This document shows positions 12,829-25,378 of a stretch of 64,000 nucleotides of DNA, piece after piece; the first letter of the stretch is position 1, and each line of letters begins with the position of its first letter. The stretch is from Warburgia ugandensis (lineage: Eukaryota > Streptophyta > Magnoliopsida > Canellales > Canellaceae), in contig CP141127.1 in assembly GCA_035236585.1 (NCBI GenBank), forward strand, positions 43,972,001 through 44,036,000. The letters run 5' to 3'. A model generated the notes under the pieces. It was given only the letters and a program-made list of their open reading frames with translations, was not told the DNA's origin and did not search any database. The position numbers and the translations under genes are program-made.

Positions 12829-13640
12829 TGTCATCATAACTAATTATTTTGTCGTGAATTATCAATAGTCAACAAAATAAGAAATGTTTAGCTCTTATGA
12901 CAATAGAATGACCTTTTGGGTCTAGTATAGGTGGAAGAGAACTCATATTAGATTCACCTATTTTTGAAATGGCTTTTGTTTTTTAGAAGGACTACAAGTA
13001 GATGTAGTAGGAGAAAAGGAAAAGAATGTTATAAATGAAGGAGGATTTTGGAAGGAGAAGTGCAAGAAGGAATTTAGATGCTAACCATGCTCTCATTGTA
13101 GTAGGTATCACTCAGGCAACCCATGCCATGCTACTGACTTTAGGTGTTTCCATTGTAGTGAGGTGGGACATCTCACTAGAAACTACCCAAAGAAGAAACC
13201 TAAAGGATTGGTGCGAAAAGACCTATGAGTCAAGGATGAGTATTTGTAATTTCCTCAGAGCAAGCATGGACATCAAATGATATGGTGTAAGGTACAATTT
13301 TTGTGTATGATAAACGTACCAAATTTTTCTTTGATACAAGTTCCATACATTCCTTTATATCTTATGAATTTGCATCATGTGTGAATAATTCAATACAAAA
13401 TTTGATGACTCCATTGGATGAGTAAATATCTGCACAAAAATACCTTTAACCAATCATAATTGATTAAAGATGAATGGATGCTGATTTAATCCTTATAAAG
13501 GTGGCAGACTTGATGTCATCCTAATCATGAATTGGTTGCCTTAACATTGGCCAACATTCAACTATTGTACGAAGAAGGTCACCTTTGATATTCTATGAGA
13601 GGTGATGATTTTTTCAATGAAGACAAGTCTTCACAAGTGC
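12829..13640 (+). pseudogene. Element D: gag end (zinc knuckles) and protease region, fossil
   Basis: Most of gag is not recognisable. At 13088-13200 two adjacent zinc-knuckle segments can be read (CSHCSRYHSGNPCH, then CFHCSEVGHLTRN), the nucleic-acid-binding end of gag. About 13280-13570 resembles the retropepsin region of Tekay-type polyproteins (FDTSSIHSFIS, then a stretch matching the linker before RT). The family makes one gag-pol polyprotein that builds the particle and processes itself. Here the sequence is heavily decayed with several breaks. Identity rests on order and motifs and fits the RT, RNase H and integrase that follow. Confidence 0.7.
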
Positions 13641-13656
13641 ATATGTCATTTCTGCT

Positions 13657-14580
13657 ATGAAGGTGGCTAGACACATTGCTAAGGGATATCATGTCTCTTT
13701 GGCTAAAGTTGAGGTTGTAAAGGTTGAAAAATCCAAGCTGGTGGTAGTAATAGTGGTTTGGAAATTTCTAGACATATTTCCCAAGGATTCACTGGGATTA
13801 CCTCCCAGAAAGGAGATAGACTTTACCATCAAGCCGATACTTGAAACATGTCCTATCTCCAAAGCACCATACAAAATGGTCCTAGAAGAATTGAAAGAGT
13901 TAAAGAATCAGTTGCAAAAACACCTAAATATCGATTTCATTATGTTAATCATTTCACCTTCAGATGACTATTCTTTTAATCTAAAAGAAGGATAGGTCAA
14001 CTAGAACTTTGCATTGACTAGATGATAAATGGAGTGAAAAATAAAGAATATGGATCCTCTACCCTTGATAATTGGCCTATTCAATCAGCTTCAAGCAGTA
14101 AGAGTCTTTCCTATGATCTATTTGAGTTCTAGGTATCGTTAGTTGAGGATCAAGGAAGAAGAAATCCCTAAGGCAGCAATTAGAACTAGATATGGACATT
14201 ATGAATTTGGGGTAATGTTGGTTGGGTTGAAAAATGCTCTATTCGAATTTATGGATCTCATGAATAGGGTGTTCAATTCATTCCTTGACAAATTCATCAA
14301 TGAATGAGTGGACGATATCCTAGTTTATTCAAAAAGTCTAGAGGAACACCAAGTTCACTTGAGTGTGGTGTTGAATGCATTTAGGACACTGAGTTGTATG
14401 CCAAATTCAATAAATGTGACTTTTACTTGGATGAACTTAATTTTCTAGCCAATGCCATCTCAAAAGATGTGTTGAAGTAGATCCAACTACGTTTGAGGTA
14501 GTGGAAAAGTGGAAGATACCTAAGATAGTTACTAAGATACGGAGTTTCCTAAGTCTCGTGGAGTACTCTCTTAGATTTAT
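13657..14580 (+). pseudogene. Element D: reverse transcriptase region, fossil
   Basis: The longest readable piece (13657-13995) holds LPPRKEIDFTIKP and EELKELKNQLQKHL, the segment leading into RT in plant chromoviruses. Further on, [15 protein letters not shown]-like sequence (about 14248-14300) and VDDILVYS at about 14308-14331 mark the RT catalytic region. In the living family this enzyme copies genomic RNA into DNA in the particle. The region carries multiple breaks and is older-looking than the matching part of element A. A Ty3/gypsy assignment is safe; the Tekay lineage is inferred from similarity to element A. Confidence 0.8.
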
Positions 14581-14599
14581 TGATTGTTTCTCATGTATT

Positions 14600-15090
14600 G
14601 CCTTACCATTGACCAAGTTGACTAGGAAAAATGGAAGATTTTTCTAAGATGATACATGCAAGGTAATCTTTTAGGAATTAAAGAGGAAGCTAACCACTAC
14701 ACCAATCCTTACCTTACCATTAAGCAATGAAGGTTTCATGGTGTATAGTGATGCCTGAAAAAAAGGATTAGGATGTGTGTCATGCATAATGTGAAGGTGA
14801 TTGCTTATGCTTCTTGACAGTTGAAAAAGCATGAGATTAATTACCTTACCCATGATCTAGAACTAGTAGTTGTGTTGTAAGCCTTAAAGATCTAAAGGCA
14901 TTACCTATATGATGAGAAATTTGAGCCATTTATAGATCACAAGAGCCAAAAGCATATTTTCTCATAGTAAGATTTGAACATGAGGCAAAGGAAAGGATGG
15001 AGTAATTGAAAGATTATGATTTCTCCATTCTGTATCATCCTAGATAGGCCAATGTGGCGACTGATGCATTATGCTAGACGATGCAAGGAA
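14600..15090 (+). pseudogene. Element D: RNase H region, fossil
   Basis: Follows RT directly. VYSDA at about 14740 and [14 protein letters not shown]-type sequence at about 14820-14865 match the RNase H of element A at 43607-43981, which removes the RNA strand during reverse transcription in the family. Broken in several places; only the order and short motifs support the call. Confidence 0.65.
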
Positions 15091-15099
15091 TGTATGCAA

Positions 15100-15917
15100 T
15101 TATGCTGTGTAGAAGATGGAAATTACTATTAGAAGTATTTGAGTGTAGATTGAAAATGCAACAGTTAAGAAACCATTTGTAGCAAACTTGCATGTAAGAT
15201 TTGCTATCATAGAGAAAGTTCTCAAGATGCAAAAGGATGATGAGTAGACATAAGTATTGGTCAGAAAACCATGTTTAACTTGGGAGATGGATGATATTGT
15301 TAGAATTGCATCAAATATTGGTGGTTTCAATGAGTGTTGAGTCGAGGTAAGAAATTCTTAGAGAAGAACATCAAAATGTACAAAGATATAAAGAGACATT
15401 TTTGGTAGGATGGTGCAAAGAAGGATGTGGGAGAATTTGTGGAGCTATGTTTGACATGTTGATAGGTTGAGTTTGAGTGTGAGAGGCCAATGAGACTTTT
15501 AAATCCCCTTAAGCTTCTTGAGTGGAAGTGGGAATATATCACCATGGACTTTATTGTAGGATTACCCAAGACATTATATGGGTAGTAGTTGATTAGCTAA
15601 CAAAACTGGAACATTTTCTCCCAATCCAATAGAATCAGATTATTGGTATTGTGGCATGACTATATATCTAAGAAATTGTGAGTTTGCATGTGATACTGTT
15701 AACATTATCTTTGATAGGGATAGCCAATTTATAAAATAATTCTCAAGATGTGTAAAAGAATGTTTGGTTAATTGGGACAAGAATCTTTGCATGTGATACT
15801 GTCATCATGTCTTCTAGAGTGAAGGCTACTGAGTGGAAGGTTAATTGGGACAAGAACCTATCATTAGTTGAATTTGCATACAATAATAGTTTTCACTCAA
15901 GTATTGGAATGGCTCAG
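15100..15917 (+). pseudogene. Element D: integrase region, fossil, ends at 15917
   Basis: EWKWEYITMDFIVGLPKT at about 15519-15572 is the start of the integrase catalytic core. NNSFHSSIGMA at about 15882-15914 is a later core motif, with little of the middle readable. The sequence stops at 15917, where LTR-like sequence begins with TGATAC. The remaining integrase, any chromodomain and the 3' LTR of D are not seen to the right, so D is partial. Heavily decayed. Confidence 0.7.
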
Positions 15918-18039
15918 TGATACAAGTAGATATATTACATATAATATCAATGTATTTAGCAGATTTAATGCTGAATTTACTTTAAATATCACTAATTAGG
16001 GTTTATTTTGCATTTTTGTAGGATTAGAATGCTAGGGGATGTTCAGAATGCTAGGGGAGTCCTTATTATATTCAACACTATCAGAAATCCCATGCACAAC
16101 CCTCATCATTAACTAGACTAAAGAGAGTGCCTTTATAAAAAGTGACAATTACAAACTTCCCACACATACATGCAAGCATTCCACCACCCTCAAAGCTTAT
16201 AAGAGAAGCTAGATTCACATACAATAAATGCACATATATATTATCTTTTTCTAAAACAAAACAAGTTGGAAACTAGGCCCTCCTTCTCTTCCTTATTCAA
16301 GTAAGGGCTCACCATGCATTACACATTTCTTCTAACATAGAAATGGACATGTTATATCCACTTCAAGCATATGTTTCACAAGAAAATAAAAGAGGAGAAT
16401 AAGTGGAGAGGAGAGACAATTTATTGGAAATCTATGGTCGGCATTCATCCAGACTTTTGAAGTACTCAATGGGCAGGGTCAACCCTTGCTCATGGATATC
16501 CTAAAGCACCCAATGAGAACCTAGATTAATGAGAATTAAGACTACAAAGAAGACCAAAACTGAATGCTATTGGTGGAGATTTTTTTAGTGCACTAACCAT
16601 TTTTTTTAGCAGAAAAACATGTTCTCCTAAGCTAGAAAATGTGTTTTGCCTTTGAATGCTATTGGTTGGAGAAAATAATGGTAGACTATGGTAGAATCAA
16701 GGAAGGTAGTAAAACCTCAAGGAAATCCATTCTAATGATATGCTTAATCCAATGGATGAAAGGAAGGAGAGAAGCTTGCTTAGTTAACCAATCAACACCA
16801 AACCATGGAAGATCACATGGAATACCATTTTAATCTAAAATCAATATGTTTTACATGGTGGGAATGAGAAGAAAAGAGAAATATGGAGATAGGACATGAA
16901 GATAAGAGACAAGGAGGAGAAAGGAGAGAGTGGAGTTTCCTCAAGGAAACTTCCCACCTCTTTAAGCTCCCATGTGAACTACAAAGAGAAGGGAAATCAA
17001 TGCACTCTACCATTACTTCATTTAGCATTCAAAACACCAATCAATTTCCCTTTGGTGATCAGCATACAAAGCAAGAGAAAAGAGAGGGAAGTGAAGAAGG
17101 ATTTCTTTCATCATTCAAGGCATACTACAAGAACATCCTAAGGTGGAGCAGAGAGTATCTAAGGTAGTAGAACCACTCATCATACCATCCATCTTCTCCA
17201 TAGCCAATCAATCCCTAGCATTTACAATCCCTTTCCCACATTTCACTACCCCACAATGCACAAATGTGTATCTATCTCTCCAATTTTTCTGTGCATCCTT
17301 TGTCTCCCTCTCATCCTTCTTAATACACGTATAAAATTATCCCTCCATTCCTTAATCCCACTTAAAACTCCATTTCATATTTCTCATCCATCAATTGATC
17401 TTCCTTTCCCTCTTATCTCCATAACATCCCATGAATCCCATTGTTTTCCATGCATCCCCATTCCCTTACCTTCTCTCCTATCCTTCATCTTCTATCATAT
17501 GCCCCATACATAGCTCATACACCTCAACACTTCATAGATCACTCTCATCCCACTCTTAATCCAATGCCCAACACTCTCTCCATCTCTTTACACTTCAAGC
17601 AATTCCTCATCTCTCCTATATTCATCTCATATCTCTTATCCATGGATGATTGTTTAAGTTGAGTGATTATTCTCCTAAGCTAGTGGCTAGTTTGGTGGTG
17701 TCCTTTACCCTTGGTTGAGTGAGACAACGATAAGGTAAGACATCAGTCAGTGGATGAAAGTGTGGAGGCACAGCAGGTTGGAGTGACTTCAGTAATGGAT
17801 TTCATTGAATAACACAACAAGAAGACTAAGTTATATGTTCCTATGCATAGGAGTTTGATTTATTTATGGTTTTATTTTTTTTCATTCATATGTCTACGAT
17901 ATATGTAAATATCCATTTACAATAAATAAACAAATCACAATTACAAAAAAATGGGGTAATTTTTTCTTTTGTTTCCATACCAATCTAACATTTCTTAACA
18001 CTTCTAACTAATAATCATCAATGAAACAATCCAACTAAG
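15918..18039 (+). mobile_element. Probable LTR of an unidentified element (F)
   Basis: Begins TGATACAAG exactly where element D's integrase stops. About 215 bp in, a TATA box (TATAAAAAG, 16134-16142) is followed by a C-rich stretch. The opening, with a TTTATTTTGCATTTTTGTAGGATT block, resembles in layout the B-element LTR start. I could not find a clear CA end, primer site or target duplication; the right limit is set by the start of LTR E. Open frames at 16883-17662 are low-complexity and not credible. It could instead be a mix of fragments. Confidence 0.35.
16134..16142 (+). promoter_or_regulatory. TATA box of probable LTR F
   Basis: TATAAAAAG about 215 bp from the proposed LTR start. Confidence 0.4.
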
Positions 18040-18636
18040 TGTTCTGGTAAGCCCAACTTCTAAATTCCATTTCATGTAATTTTTAAAATTTATTTTGAAT
18101 GAAATCCAAATTGGGAATCTAAGTTTTGAGATATTTAGTTGACCCTCAAAGGCTCAATTATCTAGAATGTACATAAAGAGACAATTCCTATGACACTAAT
18201 TTTGCATGAAGCAAAGATCGCGGTGGAAAATCACCAATTTTCTACTAATTTAAGGGGTGTCCGAATTGATAATTGTATCTCCCGCCTTGTTCAATGTGAC
18301 TAGGTAGATGGACATGCCACGCATGGAACAAGCTTGACATGTCTTGGGTCAACCTGTCACTTGCTAGCCTAGATGTCCCACTATGAGTGCTGACCCATAA
18401 ATAAAGAAAAATGAGGGATGCCAGAGGAAGGGAGAAGACCTGGTGACTCAGAGCCTCTGCTCCATTTGGATCACCACCAGCGAGCTCCCCATCACTCTGA
18501 TCCCCACCAACATGCGACCATATTGACAAAATGCCAATTGTTTGAAAGCCTCCATCCCCATCACTCCATCACTCTCTCCCTTGTAGTATATCTCCTAATA
18601 GGCAACCCAAAAAATCACCCTCTTCTCAATGGAGAC
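18040..18636 (+). mobile_element. LTR E, first piece (C-like Tekay-type LTR)
   Basis: Starts TGTTCTGGTAAGCCC. About 18158-18250 matches the early part of LTR C in order (TAGAATGTAC.., ATTCCTATGACACTAA, GTGGAAAATCACC against C at about 9597-9690). It is interrupted at 18636 by element B and resumes at 58202. Together with 58202-59004 and 63437-64000 it is the outermost layer of the nest. Non-coding. The start is inferred from the TG motif and similarity; no target duplication can be checked. Confidence 0.5.
18632..18636 (+). repeat. Target site duplication of element B array, left
   Basis: GAGAC before the TG start at 18637; AAGAC follows the array end at 58201 (4 of 5 bases match). Confidence 0.6.
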
Positions 18637-18915
18637 TGTTAAGTGTTCAATTTTAGTCCAAATATCCCTAATTTAGGGTTCAATTAGATCATCTAACCAT
18701 TCAAATTTGCAAAATTTTGCTTGATTTTGAATTTAGCTTTAATTGATCATCCAAACCTTAATTTGTCAAAGTCAATGGTCAGATGATCATTAGAGCTAAT
18801 TAGATGATTAATGTATGGTTCAGATGACCCTAATTTGGTCTTTCATTTTGTAGATTAACCAAAAGAGGCTTGGATGGCTAAGATCAAAAGTTAATGGTGC
18901 AAATTATCTTAAAGG
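18637..18915 (+). mobile_element. Element B array: remnant of first LTR
   Basis: Starts TGTTAAGTGTTCAATTTTAG, the same start as the LTRs at 21483 and 56487. Similarity to those begins exactly here, which fixes the element edge. Only about 280 bp of an LTR that is about 2.3 kb elsewhere remains; it passes directly into gag-like sequence, so the first unit is much reduced. Confidence 0.8.
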
Positions 18916-19600
18916 GCATTGGATGGGCCATGGAAATGGAAAAATGTCCCTTTAAGAAAGTCGAACAGGTGTGTGATATTTGTGAAAGTAATACACCCAA
19001 CTCAGGAATATCCCATTGCTCCTGCATTTCAGGATGCACTTCAAGTATTGACACATTCTTATGAGCAACATTTTCCCCCATTTTTAGAGACATATAATTC
19101 CAACTAGAGTAATAATTCTACTATCAGAAATGAGTACAATGCTAATGTTTCACAGAAGGCCCAACACCAACCCTATCACTAAAAACAAGGACCACTTGCT
19201 CTTGGACCTTACCTTCCTCCACATAACAGGAAAGTGGAGGATAATTTCCATCAAGTCATGCAATACCAAGAGAAGAAAATTTCTCAAATTAAAGCCCAAT
19301 TAAGAGAGAACACAAATTCCATGACTGAATTAAAAAACATGATGTCTCAAATGCTACAGACCATGGACCAAGGGCAATGTTCTGTTACACCAAATGAAAA
19401 CCCTGATAACATGGATGTGGTAGGTGAGACTACTTCATCAGTTATAAACATGGAACGAACAAAAGTAGCTACCATTATTCATAGTGGTAACATAATTAAG
19501 AAATCTGGTAACATAATCAAGAAAATGTCTCATCCACTGAGCAATATGAAATCCTTGCTCCATTTCCAAAAAATCAACATCGAGCTTTGAAAATTGTCTT
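18916..19600 (+). pseudogene. Element B array, unit 1: gag 3' part, fossil
   Basis: Nearly parallel to 53856-54560 in unit 2. It includes the zinc-knuckle region (CVIFVKV-like reading frame at about 18970-19015, with the same DNA as the clear knuckle of unit 2) and the gag C-terminal segment with LKNMMSQMLQTMDQGQC (about 19330-19380). Gag is the particle protein in this family. Broken, fossil, no function expected. Confidence 0.75.
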
Positions 19601-19975
19601 TAATTATAAGAAGCAGCCTGAAGATAAATTTATCTTGCCCTGTGATAAATGAAAATTTTTAAATTACAAGATAAGTTTATTGATCATTCCTTTTCAGAGG
19701 CCTATCCAGCTCATTTCCTATGGGACCAGACAAGTTTTGAACTCAGTAATATTTTTCCTCTGAAAATTTTCCTCTGTAAAATTATGTAGCTTAGTTTTTA
19801 CTTTCTTCTTTTTCTTTTTCAGAATTTTTTTCCACATCTCCCAATTTATTGCATTTCTCAATGCATTATCATCATCATAATTTTTAAACATTGAGGACAA
19901 TGTTTCTATCAAGTTGGGGGATGTAGAATTCTAGCAAATTCTAATTTTTTTAGGTTTTTAGGTGCTTTTGTTATT

Positions 19976-20027
<52 letters not shown>

Positions 20028-21482
20028 GATAATTTTTAGGTCAATTCCCACACTATGATGAGAATTGGATTTTCTGAAGTAAAATCTTGATAACTTTAGC
20101 CCATTAATGGAACTAAACATGATTAATTCATCATTTAACTCATTTTCTAAAGTATTCAATGAAACCAAAGTCTCATATCACATCTGTACGCGTAGTTGCA
20201 TATAGATAGCCTTGAATGATAAGTGGATATAACTTAAAGATTCTGAATAAATGTAGTGGAGACTTATAACCTGAGTGAGTTTTAGAGTCATTCATCTTTT
20301 TGAGAGCTTATAAATGTTCCTAAGTTTCTTTAGCATGCCTCAAGAAAATTGATCCCACCAACTCTTAAATTTAGCTAATTATCTAAGTAATTAGAGTATT
20401 ACCTTTAAAGTTCTGAAAGATCATTGAATTCAATAGATTATTGGATACCCAAAAAATGATTTAGGCCATCCTTGTTGTTAACCTAGAGACATAAAGCCTG
20501 CCTATAAAGTATTTTTACCACTAGTTAGCCAACTTGAGCCTTTTATATAAGCCTTTTTCTTTTCTCACCCAAATTATCCTTTACCTATATTAACCCCAAT
20601 ATAAATTATCCATTACCCATTCGCTTTGAAAAATAAGTTAGAGATGAATGAAGAAATACCTTTTAGTTGCAATGAAAGTGGAAAAGTGAATATTAAGAAA
20701 AGAAATGTTCTACAAAGAGAGTCCAAAGTTTGAAAAGAAAGTGAAAAAAAAGGTTTGAAGAATGCAAAGAAAAAAAAAAAATTCACTTCAAGAAAGGAAA
20801 GAAGAGTGTCAACTTTAGTGGAAGACCTCTACTTATTTGTGAAGAAACTTTGAATATCCCTATACCCTTTCTTTGGTACCCTATCCTAAGCCTATGTTTC
20901 ATCCCAATCAAAGACCTATTGATTCTAGGAAAAATATAGTCTTGATAAAAAAAAATGAATGGATAGCGTCTAAAGAGTAATATTTCTAAATATTCAAAGG
21001 TAATGACATCCATTCTAAATGGATCAAAACTAAATTCCTTAGTAACTCCCATTCTTCATGAGTATATGTGAGATAAATTTGCTTTTATTAACTTTGCTCA
21101 CATATTTAAAAGAGAGATATGATTTGAACCCTTTATTTAAGAGATTTTATTTTTGAGCATATGTTAATAGAGAGGATTGAGGTCAAAACATATTTCAGAT
21201 GGAGTTCAAAAGTTAGAAGTCTACTTAGAGATAAAGATTATTCCATATGTAGACTATACACTCATATACTCACTCTGAGATCTGAACTTAGGTGGAATAT
21301 CTTTAGGATATGGGCAGGGTTTTAAATTCTTCAGTTATTTTTATTAGTTTGCTAGAGTTGATGGATTCATTGAAGATAATTCCCTAAGGACAAAGAGGTG
21401 TTGACTTGAACAATAATTGTTGAAATCTACTTTTCCTGCATGTTTTGCTCGGGACTAGCAAAATGCTTGTTGGGGCTGTGTG
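19601..21482 (+). mobile_element. Element B array, unit 1: non-coding region between gag and LTR
   Basis: Corresponds to 54561-56486 of unit 2. It contains a polypurine-like tract (AAGTTGGGGGATG, about 19911-19923), the long AG microsatellite at 19980-20022, and, directly before the next LTR, GCTCGGGACTAGC then TTGTTGGGGCTGTG (about 21448-21480). That is the typical position of the polypurine tract that primes plus-strand DNA in Tat/Athila-type elements. No RT, RNase H or integrase is seen. Confidence 0.75.
19980..20022. repeat. (AG)n microsatellite
   Basis: About 21 uninterrupted AG units. The matching place in unit 2 (about 55003-55016) has only about seven units in a broken context. Confidence 0.95.
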
Positions 21483-22372
21483 TGTTAAGTGTTCAATTTT
21501 AGTCCAAAATACCCTTAATTTAGCGTTCAATTAGATCATCTAACTATTCAAATTTGCAAAATTTAGCTTCAATTGACCATCCAAACCTTAATTTGTCAAA
21601 TCAGTGGTCAAATGATCATTAGAGCTTATTAAATGATTAATGTATGGTTCAAATGACTCTAATTTGGTCTTTTATTTTGCAGACTAACCAAAAGAGGCAT
21701 GGATGGCTAAGATCAAAAGTTAATGGTGCAGATTATCCTAAAGAGTAATGGATAGGCCAGATGACTCATAAAGATGGTTAGTATAGTTTCCTAGAAGATA
21801 ATTGAGCTCAATTGGGAATCATTGACAAAAGAAAAATAGCATGGAGAAGGCAACTTTCACTTGTGGAGGAGTTTCCAAAGCAAAGTGGGAAAGCCAAATT
21901 AGAAGTAGAGAAGGTAATAAGAGAAAAGAGGCATGCAACCATAGCTCTCTCTCCACTCTCTTTCCATCACTCCCTCTTTCTTATTCTTCTCTCTTTCCTT
22001 TCCCACTCTCTCTCGTATTCTCCTTTTCCTCTTGCCTTTCTCTCCACCATCTTCCATCGCCAAACCATACCCCCTCTTCCCTCTCTCCCCACTTCCTCTT
22101 CTCTGTACTCACATCTCACTATCCCCTCTTCTCCCACTGACATTCTTCTCCTTCCCTTGCATCTTCTTCTCCCCCAACTCTATCGTCTTTCTCTTCTCTT
22201 TCCCACTTTCCCATTCTCTCTTTCTCACCTCTGCTTTACCCCTTTCATCTCTTCTTCACTCTCACTGCCCTCTTCTCTCTCTCCTTCTCTACTCTCTTTT
22301 CCATGTCTCTCTCTGCTCCCTCTTGTTCCCTCATCCTAGCTACACAAACCCATATATCCCCCTCTTCTCCCA
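21483..22372 (+). mobile_element. Element B array: middle LTR, left piece
   Basis: Starts TGTTAAGTGTTCAATTTTAG. From about 21940 it is a strongly pyrimidine-rich plus strand (TCTCTCC, CTTCTTCT runs) that continues beyond the element A insertion at 50205. Matches 56487-57355 of the last LTR. Open frames here, up to 175 codons at 21812-22339, are Ser/Pro/Leu low-complexity strings, not genes. Confidence 0.85.
22368..22372 (+). repeat. Target site duplication of element A, left
   Basis: TCCCA before TG at 22373, repeated exactly at 50200-50204. Confidence 0.95.
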
Positions 22373-22938
22373 TGTAATAATCCTAATTTTTGTAAATTGA
22401 TTGAGAAAATCAATAAAGTTTGAGTTTTTAGAATATTTGGGCTAAAATATTAGTTTATTGGAAATTCTCTTTTTATAGAGATTAAAAAATGATTTAAAAC
22501 TTAAAAATTATGAATTTACTAAAAAAATTAATTGAAATAACACTAAGTACGTTCAATATTGAGATAAAATGAAAAATCCCTAATTTTCTTCATTTTTGTG
22601 AATAAAAGGGTCAAATGCTAATTTTACCCATAACTGAGAACTAGGACATCAATATTTAGAATGTATTCAGAAATATAATTCCAACACCACTAAGGACACT
22701 CAATTTTGAGTATGGGAGAATAAAATGGATTTTTCTCCATAAAAGGGCAAAATGGTCCTTTCACACCCCTCTGGGTCCCGCAAATGAATCCAATGGCCAG
22801 AAAACATGTAATGAGTGATCAAACCACTACCAGCTGCAAGTGAAGAAGGATGTGGTAGTGGAGGATCCAATGTTACTTTAATATTTAAAAGAATTAAAAC
22901 ATAATTATTACAAGTTATTATGAAAAATGCAAAACACC

Positions 22939-22947
22939 TATAAATAC
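22939..22947 (+). promoter_or_regulatory. TATA box of element A 5' LTR
   Basis: TATAAATAC about 567 bp after the LTR start, same position and sequence as in the LTRs at 45461 and 59005. A homopolymer C run follows within 3 bp. Confidence 0.7.
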
Positions 22948-25340
22948 AACCCCCCCCCCCCCCCACAAAACAAATCCTCTAAAAATGTTCATAAAATTTC
23001 CCACAAAATACCCTAAAAAATTAGATCTAGATTCATTTCCAAATTTCCAAAACTCACGCTTCTTTCATTTTCTCTCTCCTCTCTCTAGATTGGAACAAGA
23101 GACCTAAATTCAATTAGGCACTTTGTTGCAAATCAAATCTCACATACCACACCATTCATATTATCCTAGACTACCTTATCTATAAAATCCCTAAATCCAT
23201 TTCAAGATCCAACGGTGCAATCAACACGAAATCACAAAACAAGCGGGTATCGGGCTATCTTATTATCAAAGGGATATTTATTTAGAATTGGGCTGCAAAT
23301 CTATGTTTTTCTCCAATCAGGTGGGTGGAAACACTTCTTATACTTATTTCATGTTAGTTTATGTAAATTATATTTTTCTGAAATTAGTTTTATGTTAAAA
23401 ATTATAAAAATCAAGTAAGGATAAGAAACCTTAATTTTTGGATGATGGAAGGCCCAGATGGAAAATCTGAGCCATCCAATCAATCCAGAAGGGTCAAGAA
23501 CCCCGAGGGTAGAAATTGCAAGAACTTTTATCAAGTTTTGAGCCTATAATTGAAGAGGAATTGATTGGACGGTGCAAAACAGACTGTTCGATATTCCTAA
23601 GAAGATCGAGATCTTGGAACGCCGAAAGAAAACAAACCTTGTGGGAGCGTCTCCATGTGTGATACCGCCCAAACAGAATGGTTGCGCACCAGTGCTGGTC
23701 CCTGGGAGAGCATTATCGCATGCATCCCAGTGATGGGAGCACGGCGACGGTTCCGCCCGACTGATCCCAGCAGTCCGTTTCACTGTGAATTTCAATCATT
23801 AATTATGGAGCCATCTGAGCTATAAATTGAGATTAGAAAGAAGCTATGAAAACCTTGTAACATCTATTTTCCTCTGAAATCATAACATTTAGAAAATTCT
23901 TCATGAAACTTTTTATATTTGGGAAATACGCTTCCAATTTCTAAGATCATCAAGATCTGAGATGTTCAGATCTTGTGGATCTATTTTAATGATGATATAA
24001 TACTAAAATCGAGTAATATCCATGATTTATTTTGACAGATCTAACATAAAATGAGGAATCTACCATTTATGGTAGAAAAACCTTAAAAATGCAAAGGGAC
24101 CAACTTAATCAATAAGATCAAGTACGATTAGACCCTTGGGATGGATTGAATGAATGATAATATGATGGAATCCAATGAGATTATGTATTGAATATGACAA
24201 AAACAAAGGGTTATGATCTTTGGACCTTAATGGAGTAAAGGCCCTAAAATTAATTAAAACCCTTGATTAAAAGGAAAAGATCTAAGATCTAATGGTTGGA
24301 TCATAAGTAAAAGTTTCTAATAGTCGTAATCTAATTAGTTTAGTTGTCTTTTATTTGATAATAGAATTGTAAATGTAATTTATGTTGTAAATTAGGAAGG
24401 TCTGAAGAGGTGGATCACTACTTGAAGGTAGGAGGATTTTAGGAATGCATCTACATGGGATGTACATGTTGAATATATGATCTTATGTCTAGAAATGTTG
24501 ACAAGTGTAATGTTAACACTTGTATTAAATCCCCTAAAACCCTTATGATCCAACCAAACACATATGTAGTGGGGTTAAGTTAGACTTGAGGAAAAGTCTC
24601 TAAGTGAATATGGAACTAGAAGATATTCTAGCCCTAAGTAAATAGACAAATTGTCTGATACGTATGAAACCTATTTTACATGCAAGCATGGAGACTTGTC
24701 ATTTTGTTTTAAATAGGCATAAGCCTAAGGATGCTATGCTAGGAGAGTTCAGGGTTTGGCCACCCGCTTCTAGAAATTTGATGATTTGATGACACCTTGC
24801 CCTATGAGAGGCTAAATGCTGGGTGGGGCAATTATGGAAAGGCCACCACTAAGAAAGTCCTATCTCCCCATATGGGCAGTGACACAATATTTTCCACCGT
24901 GGTATTAATGGTGAACAGGGTAGTTATCCGAGCACGCTAGTACGGATCAGACTGCAGCATGGTAGTCCTTTAATTATTTTGCACTATGATGCACATGAGA
25001 TAGGTAGAGTGAAATGCCTTATGTTTTGGCATGATGAAATGCCAGGTAATTATATATTACTAGTATTTCCCTAGAAGGGAAATTTCCAGCATAGGACTAG
25101 CTGAAATATTGATTTCTCATAGTGGGAAGAATTGATCAGCTTAGTTGGGAATGTTATTTGACTACTTTCATCAATTTGATGGATTTACCTATATGCAATA
25201 TGTATGTATAACGATGTACATATATGATAAAGTAAAGAGATAGATACATGAGTATGTTTATGAATAGCAAGATTATGAAGCATTAGAGTTATACTGTCAA
25301 ATTATTATGCTTCTTGGATCCCCTACCAAGCATAGCTTAC

Positions 25341-25378
25341 TGAGATATTATAAATGTTTGAATGTTTACAATATCTCA
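25341..25378 (+). promoter_or_regulatory. Conserved LTR stem-loop (element A 5' LTR)
   Basis: TGAGATATTATAAA pairs with TTTACAATATCTCA (13 of 14 positions) around a 10-nt loop, directly after CCCTACCAAGCATAG. Confidence 0.65.

Noticed and set aside
21812-22339. A 175-codon open frame and overlapping frames of similar length
   Set aside because: Ser/Pro/Leu/Phe-rich low-complexity translation of a polypyrimidine tract in the element B LTR; the same happens at 57394-57876.
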